Positions 1-13,090 of a stretch of 64,000 nucleotides of DNA are shown here, in pieces. Positions within the stretch are counted from its first letter, which is position 1. Each line of letters opens with the position of its first letter. Source of the stretch: Acanthosepion pharaonis (Eukaryota; Mollusca; Cephalopoda; Sepiida; Sepiidae); the NCBI GenBank assembly GCA_903632075.3, contig CAHIKZ030000250.1, positions 431,001 to 495,000 on the forward strand. The letters run 5' to 3'. Under the pieces are notes generated by a model. It had not been told where the DNA came from, searched no databases, and was given only the letters and a program-made list of their open reading frames with translations. The translations under genes and the position numbers were made by a program.

Positions 1-1095
1 GTGTCGTTTGATCAAATGACATTGTATCTTCGTCGGTGTCTCAGAACCATAACTGTATCTTCAAGGTCATATGAACCTTTATCCAGCTGTCAGCGTATAT
101 TTGTCAATATTCTGATCTGGATAAATTGTACTTCATAACATCAAATGTATTATCATCAATATGAGCAGTTAAATAGCCATCATTCCCATCGTTGTCTTCG
201 CGTACCATTCGTTTGCTCCATACTCATCGTAGTAACATTAATATTTACGCCTAGTAGTTTTGTTTTCAGGTTTATAGGATTCTATCGTATCTTGCTTGTA
301 TTTAATCAATAGATTTCATCTGGTCGCTCCTTTATCACGTGTTCTAAAACAGCAATGTTTGATGAGGAGAGATGAATAACATTTAATAAAAATGTATTTA
401 TCTGGTTGCAGACGCAGTGAAAGAATTATTTGCCATACACACATATTTATATTTACACACATATTTATACACATATACACAGAATGTCATCACCATTTGC
501 TGGGTGACAAAATATTCTCAAATAATGATACTGCGTGCTAAGGAAAAAGTGCTCAAGAGTTAATAACAAAACTTTATTTGTGGAGTTCCTTTCCTTTATT
601 TGTCTATGCTATTCTAGAAAGCTTCTTTGTTTTCCCACCAAAACATATTGAGAGATGGATATTTGGCTGACATCTTTCATTATCTACAGTTGGTGATTTT
701 TGGCTTATGTCTCGAAGCGCCTTTACATATTACAGCGATATGTCATTGAAATATCATCAAAATTTCTTTATTTTCAAAGTAGACGACATATAAAACTATA
801 ATGTTTTTCTTCAGTAGAAATTCAATATACCCAGAGTTCTATGGCCAAAGAGCATAAGGCTACTAAATTCTAGTCAAAACCACATAGAGAGAGAGACTGG
901 AAAGACTTTCTGTATCGAAAGATTGCAAAAATTAAAATTTTAATAATTTTATCTACTTATTTCAGAGGACAGTAAATTTGCTTTTGTAGATCTTCATTTC
1001 ATCAACAAAATTTAAAGCAAACTTAGGATTTTTGTATTTCATTGGTTGGAGACATTTTTTAAAATAAATTTTGTCCTTATTTACTTATTACCAAC
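1..1095. other. A+T-rich stretch with no recognised gene
   Basis: No open frame with protein-like composition and no repeat structure stands out. Short (CA)(TA) runs lie near 437-480. The right side abuts the decayed LINE, so this could hold the unrecognised 3' end of that element. Confidence 0.4.
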
Positions 1096-1099
1096 TGGA

Positions 1100-2095
1100 T
1101 TCTCTTCTTCATATTGATTTATACGGCCTGCAAACATTTCTGAATAGGCAATAATAAATTTGATCAATATCTTGATTGGTAACTCAGAAAAAATTATTTC
1201 GTCTGTTGCAGAGTGGAAAATAATTTCTCATCCACAATGCCGTGTAATCGCTTTTGAATACCGTCGAGGCTGGACAGTGATAACCAGCCTAGATATGGCA
1301 GCAATAATCCATTCTTTGTTTTATCTTATTCTTGTAAAAATAGAGCATGGCAGCTAGAGTTAAGTATTTTCTAGAGTGATACAAGGAACGTACAATTTTT
1401 TCCTACAATCTTTAGCAATGGTATGAATATACGAGCTCCATTTGATGTCTGAAGACAAGGAATTTCTTCTGACGCCAATAGGCAAGGAACTTCTTTGAGG
1501 TAAGATCGCTCATCGACTGATGCAAATTTAGGGTCTGCTTAATACTGACGAAGTATTAGTAGCTTTGCTTTGGAGGTATTGAGTAACACAAACCAGTCTT
1601 TCCCCACTGAGCTATGACAGTTAGATGTCGTAAACCATGTTATCATCTGCATGTGTATTTACTAAAGAATTCTCTTAAACAGATCATTAATATAATACAT
1701 ACATAGGGTAGAGAGCATTGATCTCAGAGGACACCGACCTTTATAGTAAAGACTTGATAAATTAGAAGTGAGTTTCTGCCATAACTTGTTAAAGGCCTTC
1801 GAGATGTCTAAGGCGATCTCCCTGTGTTTATTAACAAGCGCTTCACTGATTCTATGCGCGATGATAGTTAAGACATCATGCAGTGCACCTAGAATATTGG
1901 TTGTCGTTCGGAGTGTTGTTTCTGCTGAGGTGATCAACAACTTTCTTGCTGTCTATATTTCCGAGATGAGGTATCTTTGTCGCCATATTTATCACAACGT
2001 TTCGGTCGTTGCACGCTCTGGCCTTCTTCAGGTGGTTGGAATGTCGAACTGAACCCTTTATTTCGCTCACTGGGGTAGACTGTTCTAGTTCCACT
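1100..2095 (-). pseudogene. Decayed Jockey/CR1-like non-LTR retrotransposon, RT domain
   Basis: Read on the minus strand in several frames, this stretch carries a non-LTR reverse transcriptase. RT motif A appears as ALDISKAFNKLW at about 1768-1815, with INDLFK just downstream. The catalytic motif C remains as ADDNMVY at about 1626-1652. The C-terminal part carries SSDIKWSSYIHTIAK and a RKLY segment, typical of the region after the palm in Jockey/CR1 elements. Multiple frameshifts and stops show an old dead copy. The intact enzyme would carry out target-primed reverse transcription. The clade call rests on remembered family motifs and is tentative; that this is a non-LTR RT is fairly secure. 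Confidence 0.75.
1996..2050 (-). other. Degenerate hammerhead-like / PLE-terminus motif
   Basis: On the minus strand CTGAAGA is followed 21 bases later by GAAAC. This spacing resembles the hammerhead core CUGANGA-stem II-GAAA seen in Penelope-like terminal repeats. Stem II is poor and no clear NUH cleavage site follows, so this is at best a decayed relative. Confidence 0.3.
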
Positions 2096-2163
2096 TGCCA
2101 TGTTTTAATGGATGTCAGTTATCTCCTGTTAATTTCCCTCTGAAAGTTCTCCAATGCCTTAAC

Positions 2164-2231
2164 CGGGTATTGAACTCACACTCTTTGGGTCCTGTCACTG
2201 GATCTAACCAACACCTTTATCCACTGTGCCA
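2164..2231 (-). repeat. tRNA-like pol III promoter pair, probable SINE head or tRNA relic
   Basis: On the minus strand a box-A-like TGGCACAGTGGATAAAGG (2231-2214) is followed by a box-B-like GAGTTCAATACCC (2178-2166). The spacing suits a tRNA-derived SINE head. The body does not fold into an obvious intact cloverleaf, so a functional tRNA gene is unlikely. Confidence 0.5.
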
Positions 2232-2249
2232 TGTGTATGAATTTCTGAG

Positions 2250-2660
2250 ATAGAGATATCACAAAGCGGAAATGGGCGAAGTCAGGTAAGGAATAGCTCT
2301 GGTCATCTGGCGTGGAGTTAGAGACAACGTTCGCTGCATAAAGCTTAGACCTGACGTGGAAGAGATATCCACGGGGACATCTATAATGGATGGTACTAAC
2401 GGTTTGCCACTATTGAGAATTGGACTGCACATAGCTGCTCTTTGTCTTTTCCTGGAATCTCTTATAGTGATTGTGCGCAGTTGTGAATGCGTGCAATTCT
2501 GAATGTTGTCTCTCATACAGGCAGGAGTAGTGGTTATGGTGTATCACGCCTGTCGTACATTAAGGCTGTCTATTTGACTTTTGGCGGTATTTCTAAGGGG
2601 GATAACGCTTTCTATGCCCGAGATAAGATTAATTGCAGTTTATTAATTAAATATTTATTT
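2250..2660 (-). other. GC-richer segment with minus-strand open frame, origin unknown
   Basis: Base composition is visibly richer in G+C than the flanks, and the minus strand is open for about 85 codons (2516-2259). I do not recognise the product. Lying directly upstream of the decayed LINE, it may be part of that element or a different transposon; no catalytic motif is visible. Confidence 0.3.
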
Positions 2661-3265
2661 CTATATTAAAACATTTCCATTGTCTTCAGAATTTTTTCTC
2701 CAGTGTGCATTTTGGTCGGCATAAATATGAGAATCCAAAACGAAATTGCTTCTGAATTTGGCAAAGCAATACCACAGACCTTCTTCGATTCTACTGACAG
2801 AATTGCAAGCCAACAAAGAAGCCAGCTGTTCACTATTAGTTTGTTCCAGGAAAAAAAAACAATATAAAGAACTTACGAAACACAACCAAATCTATTAGAT
2901 TTCCTTTATATTGAGATGTTGAAGCCTGTCTCGGATCGAGACAAATTTTCGGTTTTCATAATATAACTAATATTTAGTACATGTGAAACCCATTTTCCTA
3001 GCTTCTGAACTTACTAAAGTACTACAGTTAACTGACTGCCCGCTTGAGTAAACTTTAACTTCACTTTCCTTAACATGACGCAAAAATGTCGCTGGAAACA
3101 TTTGCATCTTTTATATAATAGCTTCGATGACAAATTACAAACCATACTTTATTTCTTTTTTATATACCAAATAAGCGAAAGTAATTCTATAGAGAGTATC
3201 GTCGAAAAATAGTGGGCATTTCCCCCAGCTTGATGAAATGTGCCTTTTCGGCCTTTTTCCTCTCT

Positions 3266-3270
<5 letters not shown>

Positions 3271-3338
<68 letters not shown>

Positions 3339-3354
3339 GAGAGAGAGAGAGAGA
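3271..3354. repeat. (GT)n followed by (GA)n microsatellite
   Basis: About 31 perfect GT units run straight into about nine GA units. Open frames of alternating Thr-His on the minus strand here are artefacts of the repeat. Confidence 0.98.
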
Positions 3355-4300
3355 TTTCTTTTACATTCATACACTAGACTTTAAGTTAGGAAATTCTAAC
3401 TAAAGTTTAATGACCAACAACCGTAAACAAATGCTTTAATAAGGGATATTTATATACCTACTATACATTTATTAATTCATATTAAATGTTATCAGCCTCC
3501 TCGTATACTACCATTCAGATATTTCTGCTAATTATCAGTTCTGTTTTTTTATTCCATTTGTTCGTATCATGAACGCCGTTTGGTAACAATCTATATTTTT
3601 ATTTCCCTTGATATGTATTCTAGTTAACCCATTGTAGCCTCGTTGCAAATAATCTCTCTGATTTTTAACTCATCCAGATATTTAAATTTCTCGTTTCTTT
3701 TATTTTTTTTTTTAATGTACTATCAAATATTACCAAATAAACATTTAATAAACTAGGATAAAATTTGGGAAAAATTAGTTATCAGACAGAAAATGAACTG
3801 TACGCTGAAAAGTTGTTAGTTTTACACTGAAGTTGATCGGTGTGAGTAAGAAAATGAAGAGAGGGCAAAGAGAAGAAAGATATAAGAGAGAATGGAATTC
3901 TAAGAAGAGAAACAACGGAAATTATAGGAAATCAGCAGCTGCAAAATATCATCTGTGTGTAGCATTCCCGTTTGTGTATGCGCATAATTGTTACTGATAT
4001 ATTTATCAAAATGAAATAAAAACATGACAAAGTTAACAGATAGTAAATTAAATGCTATTTTGCTCTGCAAGAGAAAGAAGAGAGATTCAAGTGTTATTTA
4101 TACATAACATGAATACATCTATACTAAGAGAAACTTAATATTTTTGTGCATAATAAATGTGTAAAATATGTAGGCTGTTGTGAACGCTTCTAGGAGTAAT
4201 TGCAGATATGTCTATTGAGCATATATATGTAGTAAAAGAAAAAGGCACTGTGCATGTGCTTTAGAAAATAAGCGAAAAAATGTTGAAAGTGAAAGCAAAA

Positions 4301-4462
4301 ATGAATGTCTTCGCAGCGCCGCTTAAGTACCTCTTATTTGTTCAGGAACAGATTGCATTTAATCTGCTCACTGCATTGGCCAGTGCCAAGATGAGGGCTA
4401 GGACGGACGTGCAATCTAAATCTTCGTCCGTGCTGGATGCAATTCAGTCCACAACTTAGGAC
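4301..4462 (+). CDS. Short open frame of unusual composition, unknown
   Basis: An ATG-initiated frame of 53 codons ends in TAG. It is embedded in a G+C-richer patch (about 4300-4480), and its codons look more protein-like than those of the surrounding DNA. No family is recognised, and neither a splice pattern nor a start context proves expression. The minus strand is also partly open, so this may equally be a fragment of an old transposon or an exon of an unseen gene. Confidence 0.2.
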
Positions 4463-6727
4463 GGTATAACGTAATCAGGAGAATTACAACAATTGAAAAG
4501 TGCTGAATCTCTTTTATCCATTTGATGGCGTCGGCTGCAAATTAAATTACTGCTAGCACGTGACTGTACATATAAACATACACCGCTTTTTCAAAGATCA
4601 CTTACAACTCACAACACAAATAGTGACTAAACAATGAATGACTACATAGAGAGACACAGTCATATGTACATACACATCTCTACACAAATAAGCATTAATA
4701 AGCAGGCTTAGACGTCTCAAGTTCTAAATTATAAGCAAATGTTCAAATCTTTTTTCGAACAGAAAAAAATTATCGTGTTTTGCGTATATGCTTTTCTAAA
4801 GGTATTCAGCCCGTATGCGAATTTGTTAACAATTAGTAACCAATGGATAATAATTAATTAATCCAGGTTATTGAGAAGAATGGATAATGAACTGGTTTTC
4901 TTTCCAAATTAGATATCAAAAATATTAATAAAATGTTTTCATTAGTTGTAAAATCCATTAGAAATGAAAAAATAAGAACTATTACAGATACATCAAAGTT
5001 ATTACAGTTATTTCACGATGTATTCATATTTCAGTTTGTAAATTGACTCCTAAATTAATTTTCCAAGATAGTCAACTTCAAAAACAGCATCAATAATTTT
5101 ATTTCGTTGTTTTCTTAATTCGCAGAATTCAAGCCGCAATATACTTATGCTAAGTTATTATCCGTTTACTTTTTTCTCTAACTTCCTCAATGTTTTAAAC
5201 TCAAGAGAAAACGTTGCTTATAATCATACATATTAAATATCAGAGATGAAATGAATTTCAATATGAAGAAGGGCCCAGAATTATTAATCAAATCTTATAC
5301 TAAATATTAACAAGATTGGAGAATCATCCAATGTAAATAAATCAATACATATTCTTTTATTTGACGCGCCTTTACGAAAATATTGGTGAAAAATCTTGTT
5401 ATCTGCAGTTTCCAATTCGAATCATCCATGTTTAAGATAATGAATTATATGAAAATTACATAATACCCTCGAAGAAATTGGTTTCTTGATAATTTTCTGG
5501 GGAGGCTTGATCTTGTATCCGGTTGTAGTTAGATTCTCAGTTTTTCTGCATAAGTTTTGGTTTTACGAAAATCTACGGAAAATGTCCTTTTGTCAAATTA
5601 ACTTGATACATATCTACTTTTTTTATAAAGAAGGCATTAACAATTTTTGATAGAGAATGTGTCTCTTTAATTTAATCTGTATCAATATATATGTGTCTGT
5701 GGTTTCTTTTTAGTTCCGAGTATGAATATTGACTTCATCCAATTTTCAATAAATATATTGGCGTTTTTTATTTATAGTTTGTTAAATCTATTTGCAAAAT
5801 TCAGGAAAAATAATTGGGAAATTTTTGATTGTTAAAAAATAATAACAAAAATGTACACCTTCATAAACAAACTTTCACATATAAATTAATGTAAACTTGT
5901 GTCTTTATAGAAGAGTATTAAGGAAAAAACTACTCTACTGTCTTTCTCAATAATTATTATTCTGAAATTATAAAGAAAAGAAATCTGAGTGAACCATGAC
6001 CTTCTGAAGAGTCAAGGTATATTTTAATTGTGATGCCAGTAACCATCACCAAACTTTCAATTTTAACTATTTTGAATCTAAAATCAATTTTCCAATATAA
6101 ATAATTTTAATAAAATCTGTGTGTGCAACAAGTCAAAAGTAATCAATTATTAGAACCAAAATAAATGGAATATTTCATTTTATTTTGGATTGAAATATCT
6201 AGACCCTAACTTTATTTTTCTTTGTATGTATTTTCTTCTTATTGAATAAAGAATAATTTTAAAATCATGGAAAATTCTTCAACCTATTATAATTATAAAT
6301 TTTCTGTTTAAATATGACATTTTCCTTTGCACTGTATTTAGAGAAATAATAGAATATTTTCTGTACAAATTCACTTAAACCAGGTTTTTCTCTACGATAG
6401 GCTTATATAATAAAAAAAAACTATTAAGGAGAAACAAGAGGACGGAATAATTGATTAATGATTTTTGGTGAATTAATTAATGCAAAAATACCTCGAATCT
6501 ATTTTCAGACATTTTAAAATTTGAATTAAGAACAAATGACTATTTAAAATATTATTAATTAGTGATAATTTTTAATGAAAATATATATAACTGTTCATAG
6601 TTACACAATAATTAGAAATTTGAGTAGATATTTGCTATGGACAGCAAATTTTAAAGTTCGAAATCACCCGGAGTAGTTTTCAAAGTAATCCTAACAAAAT
6701 ATTGTACAACGGTATGTGCCCATATTA

Positions 6728-6806
6728 AGATGCACACACAGACACACACACACATATATATATATGTGCAAATTTTCTATTATTTTATTTTATTTTATTT
6801 TATTTC
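6728..6806. repeat. CA/TA tract plus (TTTTA)n
   Basis: A short (CA)n-(TA)n run is followed after a brief spacer by about five TTTTA units. Confidence 0.85.
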
Positions 6807-7289
6807 ATTTGTTGTGAACGAAAAGATGATTGATCTTAGATCAATCTTTACCAAATTTAGAAAACCTCATTATTTTTCATTTGTAATATTTTGATAGATT
6901 ATATCCAGGTATAGGAAAGACTGAACCTGTCTTGAAAAAGTCTCTTATCCAAAAGAGTTATTTTAACTATGCACATCTCGAACAATATTACAGATTTGCA
7001 ACTAAATGCCAAATAGTTCATTCGAGTGGAGAAGTAAAAGTTTTGTTATCATTTGAAACATAAAATATTTACAACTACATTTTTATTTCCAGATAATTGA
7101 AAATATTAATATCTACGTTATTTTGTCTATTTTAATAAATAATAAAAGTAGTTTGTTTAGATATACATATATGTTCATCTAGTTTATATCCCATACGGAC
7201 TTATATATACATACCTATGTACATATTCATATACAAATACTATGTCAATATATTTGTAGCTATCTCCACGAGATCGCTAAAAAATCCGT

Positions 7290-8690
7290 GACGAAAACAT
7301 GCTCCAAAGATAATGAAAACATAACCAAAATATTTGTTATTATTAAAAGGAAGGATCAAAGTATTTTTTGAATATTTAATTAGATTTTTTACTCCTTTTT
7401 TAAACATTCAAAATTTTGATTAAAAAACTTGTTTTTATTATATCAGCGGTTGTACTAACTTTTAGCAAATAAATTTTCGCCTTTTTTGCAGTGACAGACA
7501 CATTAATTTCGAAACTCTTGCAAAAATCAGATAATTGTCGGGTTTTAATTAAATTTTCAGGAATTATTTCCAAATGAATTAAAAATTATTTTTTTCAATA
7601 TTTTTATTAGAAAAACTTGCTAAAAATATTTTTTATTTTACATATGTTTCCCCATACTTTTACTTAATTTTATGAAAGCCTGAGAAATTCATCGAAATAA
7701 TATTTGTTAAAACAATTTTTTACAGTATTTAAATCACCGTTTTTTTTAGTGGGGGGGTGTTTATTTATTTATTTTTTCAAAATCGGACCCGGTCCTACCG
7801 AAAATTTGTTCTGAATCAAAAAATAAAAAACGCAATAAAACTAAGACATTTAATTAGAGAAGCTTTTAATTGTTTTTATTAATAATATAATATTAAAGAC
7901 AATATTGTATGAAGTAAAACATTTTTTCGATGAAAACTGAATTTTTACAAGATTTGTTTTCATTTTTTACAATTTAAAATTGAATAATTTATAAAGGTTT
8001 TGAATTTTTTAAAGTTTAATTTCGATGAGACAATTCTTAGGGAATATTGATATTAAGCAAAACTATATTTACTAATCATATATTTTAAAGCTTATTACAA
8101 TCTAAAGACCCCAACATTTTTAAAAGAATTTTGATTTTTTTATATATGTATATAGATGCAGAATTTCTGAAGTATGGACAAACTGATAAATCTATTCTTA
8201 AAGGGACACGTGCTTTTTTTTTAAGTGTTGTCCTCTCTTACAGAAAAAAACAAAAGCCACTGTCAATAAATCGATTAACACGTCAGAAAAACAAGACCAC
8301 GTGGTTAGGAAATGCTTGTATACAACATTTTATGCTATAAGTAAGTAATATTTATTTCAAATAAGATTGAATTATATTTAAATTTGCTAATTTTCTTCAA
8401 ATAACATTTCAGAAATATATATTTTACTTTTACAAGATTTTTAAAACAGAAAAAGAAGTTTTGTTTATGTCTAAAAGTGGCTGACGTTATCAATTTTACT
8501 GTAAAAAGTGCAAGTCTATTACAATCAATATAACCTCTGTCTCAAATACATCAAAGTATTTTGCTTAGCGGGTATAGGAAATTTAATCCTTTTAGCTTTC
8601 ATTTAAATCTAAATTGAAACCTTCAGGAAAAATTTTTCATTTAAAAACAAATCATTTTAAACCTTACGTATACCCAATTCTTGGAGGTGC
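7290..8690. repeat. Copy 1 of an old tandem duplication
   Basis: Successive blocks match, in order and in the same orientation, blocks at 10140-11735. Examples are the runs around CTTGCAAAAATCA (7528 against 10394), TTTAATTAGA (7848 against 10703), TTTTATGCTATAAGTAA (8328 against 11493) and TTTTAAACCTTA (8654 against 11671). The matches are interrupted by indels and substitutions, so the duplication is ancient. Content is A+T-rich and no coding function is evident. Confidence 0.7.
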
Positions 8691-8695
8691 TTTAT

Positions 8696-8696
<1 letters not shown>

Positions 8697-8784
<88 letters not shown>

Positions 8785-8826
8785 AGAATGTAAATATACA
8801 ATCGTTTTTAATGTAAATAGACACCT

Positions 8827-8876
<50 letters not shown>

Positions 8877-8929
8877 TATATAAGAATGTAAATATACAAT
8901 CGTTTTTTAATGTAAATAGACACCTTTTA

Positions 8930-8975
<46 letters not shown>

Positions 8976-8990
8976 TGTAAATAGAAACTT
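8697..8990. repeat. Compound TACA/TA microsatellite with about 95-bp tandem units
   Basis: A TACA tract leads into long (TA)n. A unit containing AGAATGTAAATATACAATCG and AATGTAAATAGACACC occurs twice (about 8773-8833 and 8867-8933), with a third shortened copy near 8971-8990. (TA)n separates the copies. Confidence 0.9.
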
Positions 8991-8995
8991 GTTTA

Positions 8996-10139
8996 TAAAC
9001 AATATTAAAACTATGTAATATATCATAGACCATCATGTATTGTATATCAATATAATCTAAGATAAAATTTATTTTTAAATAAAACATATACATACACACA
9101 AAGACACACAAACACATTTACACACATGGGTGTTTGCATGTATTGTGTCTGTGTGCATGTGTGTGTATAAACAATGACTAAAAATAAAAATTAAAAAGAA
9201 TTAAAAAATAAAAGAATCAATTTTTTTAACTTTGAATAATTATTTAATCGATATAAATTTGTATAAATTTTCCCTGGAAACGCAGCAAATCAATAGCGCA
9301 CATCAGTTTAGAAAACTATTATCAAAACTAGTATATGTTTATTGCAACTGTTCTTATATATATGTTTTGAAATGTTATATATATGTCCTCCTAATATATT
9401 TTAAAAACAACTACAGAATTGATGTATAATTTTCCTTGAAAATGTTTTCTTTGAATTTGCTTCAAATCTGCAAGTTTTCAATCGTTTTTTGTCATGGAAA
9501 TTCATCGGATAACATTTTCTTCTTATCTTTTAAAACTTTACTTTTCCAAATTCAGAAAAATGCTAATTTTTCGAATTAGCTGCTAATTGAACGCACACAG
9601 CAAAAAATCGATCAACGCTGTGGTTGCATATTTAGTCATTCATTTCACTCGAGAGTAAATTTAGAAAACAAAAGAAGAAAATTATTTCTAGGTTCATGCG
9701 TATTGTTGTTAATTGTAGCATAACAAACGAATTATGTGAAAATTTTCAAATAATCTTTTTTTATAAAATGTTTCTTCATTGAGCAACTAAGGAATCAGGA
9801 AGAATTTTTTTTTAATACCATTAATATTATTAACAGACTCATATTTACGAGAAAAAAGAAATATTTATTTCGATGTTATATGATCAGATAAAAATGCCTA
9901 TCTGCTGCATATTCTCCTAGATTTTATTTTCACTTTTGAAAAAGAAGTCAATATTTTCTTTATTTTTCTTTATTTTTATTTTCTAAGGAGAGATTAATTA
10001 ATTAATTAATCTGTTCTTAGAAAATGAAGGTTCAATAACACAAATATATCGAATAATCTTTTAATAAATTATCAAATCGATTAATGTTCAAGATGGATTC
10101 AATTACATTACAGTTTTAAGTATTTCTAGGCACGTCCGC
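8996..10139. other. A+T-rich stretch, no recognised gene
   Basis: Contains short CA runs near 9090-9170 and a TTAATTAA-rich patch near 9990-10010. This is the spacer between the two copies of the old duplication. Nothing coding is recognised. Confidence 0.5.
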
Positions 10140-11735
10140 TCTTCGTTAAAAACATGATAGCAGCATGATGAAAAAAAGGCCCAAAACTTAATAAAAACAG
10201 TTTTATCGTCAAAATGTTTATGTTATTATGAAAAGGAAAGACAAAAGTGTTTTTAATTATTTAAAAAATTTTTGTAACCCTTTCTAACACGCTCGAAAAT
10301 TTGGTTAAAAATCCTGGGGTTTTTTTTACGTCTGCGACATAAGTAAATTTTTACAATGAAATGCTTTTGCGTTTTGTTTTTTTTTATTTGGAAATTCTTG
10401 CAAAAATCAAATAATTGTTGGAATTTAATAAAACTTTCAGAACTTATTCACAAATGAATGAAATTATTTTTTTAAATTTTTGTTTTAGAAAATCTTCGTA
10501 ATTTTTTTTTTACGTACGTTACACACCCACTTAATTTCATGAAATTTCGAGAAATTAAATCGTATGTCCATACTTTTTTTTATTAGTTAAAAGTGGGACA
10601 CCTTGGAAAATGTAAATCGTCTTTTTTTTTCGAACTTTTTCTCATTTTCTGAAAATCTGCTCCGAATGTTAAACTAAAAACTGTAATAAAATGATGACAT
10701 TATTTAATTAGAAAACTTTTTAATTGCTTTTTTAAATGTGTTATATTTTGGACATTATTGCCTTAAGAAAAAAAATTTGATGAATGATGAATTTTTAAAA
10801 GAATTTTTTCATTTTTTAAAATTTTAATTATAATAATTTATCATAATTTAAAAATCTCCCACACTGTATTTCTTTTAGGTGATGTTGTAATTAAGTAGAA
10901 ACGAATCAAAAACCGAAAAGCTTAATATAAGTCGTTTTGCACCAAAATAATTTTTTTTTTTTAACTTTAAGCATTATCATTTTTCATCTATGGTAACATT
11001 ATTATGAAAAGGTCATGTGTTTTTGAGTTGTTCTCTTTTTACAGAGAAATTCGCTTGTCTCCAAGTTGTTATTCCCTTCAGTTTTAAAACTTTAAAATTT
11101 AAAGTAAGTTTTACTTTTTTAATTTCTATTTCACGAAATATTTTTATTTTATGAATTTATTTTAGTATGGGTCATAAATTATTGAGTTACTTCTATCATG
11201 GTTTCAGTTATTAAATTCTAAAATTATTCTAAGAAAATTTTATAGTATTTTAAATTTTATTATTTTTTCATATAGAATCTTCAAATGACAAATTAGATAA
11301 TTGCTGAAAATATGTCAATTTGTAAAAATTACTAGATAGTTAAAAAAAATGAGTTCACTTAGATTTCGTAAATTTATGTCTATTCTAATCATCCATACCA
11401 GTTGTCAGCACCTCAAAGACTATCGATAATGTCAATAACGTCAATAGAATGAGAAAAACACGATCCATTGTTAAGAAATGCTTCTATACTATTTTTTATG
11501 CTATAAGTAATATTTGTTTCAAATCAGATTAATTTAACTTTAAATTTGTTAATTTTATTCAAATAACGATAATAAGAAATATATATGGAAAGAGTCAACT
11601 TCGTAATTTAGCTTTAGCTTTCACTTAAAGCTAAAAAGAAATCTTCAAGAATGCGTTTAATTTTTAAAAATTCATTTTAAACCTTAGGTATGAAAATTTA
11701 TACTGAATTAGTGCAGGTACCTAGCTACGGATTCA
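10140..11735. repeat. Copy 2 of the old tandem duplication
   Basis: Collinear with 7290-8690. It carries extra sequence between about 11060 and 11430 that copy 1 lacks, so either an insertion occurred here or copy 1 lost it. No coding potential is recognised. Confidence 0.7.
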
Positions 11736-12494
11736 TATATGGATTCTTGTAAGCATAAAATTAAGTTCATTTAGAAATTTTTAAAGAGTATAATTAAGGC
11801 GCTTATATTTAGAAATAAAAAATTAATTGGAATGAAGGTTTTATCAACATGTTTTACAAATACTATTTTTGCAGGTTTTATATCATGAAATTTAAAATAA
11901 AATATAATCCATTTATTCTACACGTTGTATATAAGGCGAAATATTTTCCATGTTTCACTTTTAGAAATATTAATCTCTAAGAAGATGCATCAAATATCAC
12001 ATACATAATTACATTAGAAATAAGGGTATTTTTATGCATTCATTGCACTATTGACATATACACACATATACATAGACATAAAACACACACAAACACATAT
12101 ATGTATATATACAGAAAATTCTGTACATTCAGTTAAATATACTTTCAGTTAATTGATTTCATAGTTGTATATTTATATATTATATTGATTTCTTTCTTTT
12201 CTTACTTCAATTGAAAATATTCTTGGAGTAACAAATATTACAGTATTACAAAATAATTATATATACAAACATATACGCACAAATACATACATTCTCCGAG
12301 GATTTTATAACCCTACTGGACTCTATTTTGAACAATAAGAATGTATAATTCCTCTGCAAGCTTAACAGAAGAATCGTGATGAAATCGGTCATAAACGAAA
12401 ATGACATGTTCATCATTAATTAATCATAGCTCAGGATCGGAAGCTCATGAAGTATTGAAATACAGTTTATTCCAGGATCATTTTTTCCCATTTA
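11736..12494. other. A+T-rich stretch, no recognised gene
   Basis: Only short CA/TA runs (about 12055-12110 and 12260-12290) are visible. Confidence 0.5.
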
Positions 12495-12775
12495 TAGGGT
12501 GGCTCTGAAAGTAATGCCTGTTATTTTATTACGTTGTCCTTGAACATCAGAGACGAATGTTAACAAGAGTAAAAATTGAATCTTCCCGCCGATAACGCCG
12601 ATAAAGAAATTTGTCTTGATAACAGCTGAGTAGCAGGCTGGCAAATTGGGGTCTGTCATGACGTGTTAGTAGTGAATTTCTCCATGCGGAAAAGTTTCAC
12701 CTTGCTCAATGTTTACGGAGACCAAACAATTTCAAAAAGCTACGTTCGGGTTGATGGGAAATAATCTACACTAAT
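12495..12775 (+). mobile_element. Mariner element, truncated 5' end
   Basis: Starts at a TA dinucleotide followed by GGGTGGCTCTGAAAGTAATG, a typical mariner terminal inverted repeat. Further in, the plus strand shows the start of a mariner transposase: the phrase EFLHAEK-like in the frame through TTTCTCCATGCGGAAAAG (about 12681-12700), then TTTACGGAGACCAAACAA. It breaks off around 12760 with no downstream catalytic domain and no second terminal repeat found. This is the same family as the remnant at 50570-50812. Confidence 0.75.
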
Positions 12776-13041
12776 GACATTTTCCTTGTAATTAAAATGC
12801 TGCGAAAAGTCAAAAATAGTGTTTTGAAATTGAAAACTTAATTCTTGTTCTCTCTATCTCTTTTGTCGTTTGCATGGAAATAGATAGGATAATGACTTTC
12901 TGAGGTTATTTTTATCAAGCAATATTATTTCGTTTGTAAGCAAGTATGCATAATTTTATAATCATATAGGAATAAAACAGTTTAATTATAATAATATTAT
13001 AATAATAATTATTATAATATTAATAGTTTAATTATAATAAT

Positions 13042-13090
13042 ATTTATCACTGAATTAATTGGCTAAAAGCCAATTAATTCAGTGATAAAT
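13042..13090. repeat. Perfect 23-bp stem, 3-nt loop hairpin
   Basis: Arms 13042-13064 and 13068-13090 are exactly complementary around an AAA loop. An A+T-only imperfect palindrome lies just upstream (12975-13040). It may be the core of a foldback element or an insertion scar. Confidence 0.9.

Larger units (their letters stand above)
2661..7289. other. Long A+T-rich stretch without recognised genes
   Basis: Mostly featureless A+T-rich DNA. It contains the GT/GA microsatellite at 3271-3354, the short GC-richer open frame at 4301-4459 and small CA/TA and TTTTA tracts near 6730-6805. I see no conserved protein motif. Confidence 0.5.
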
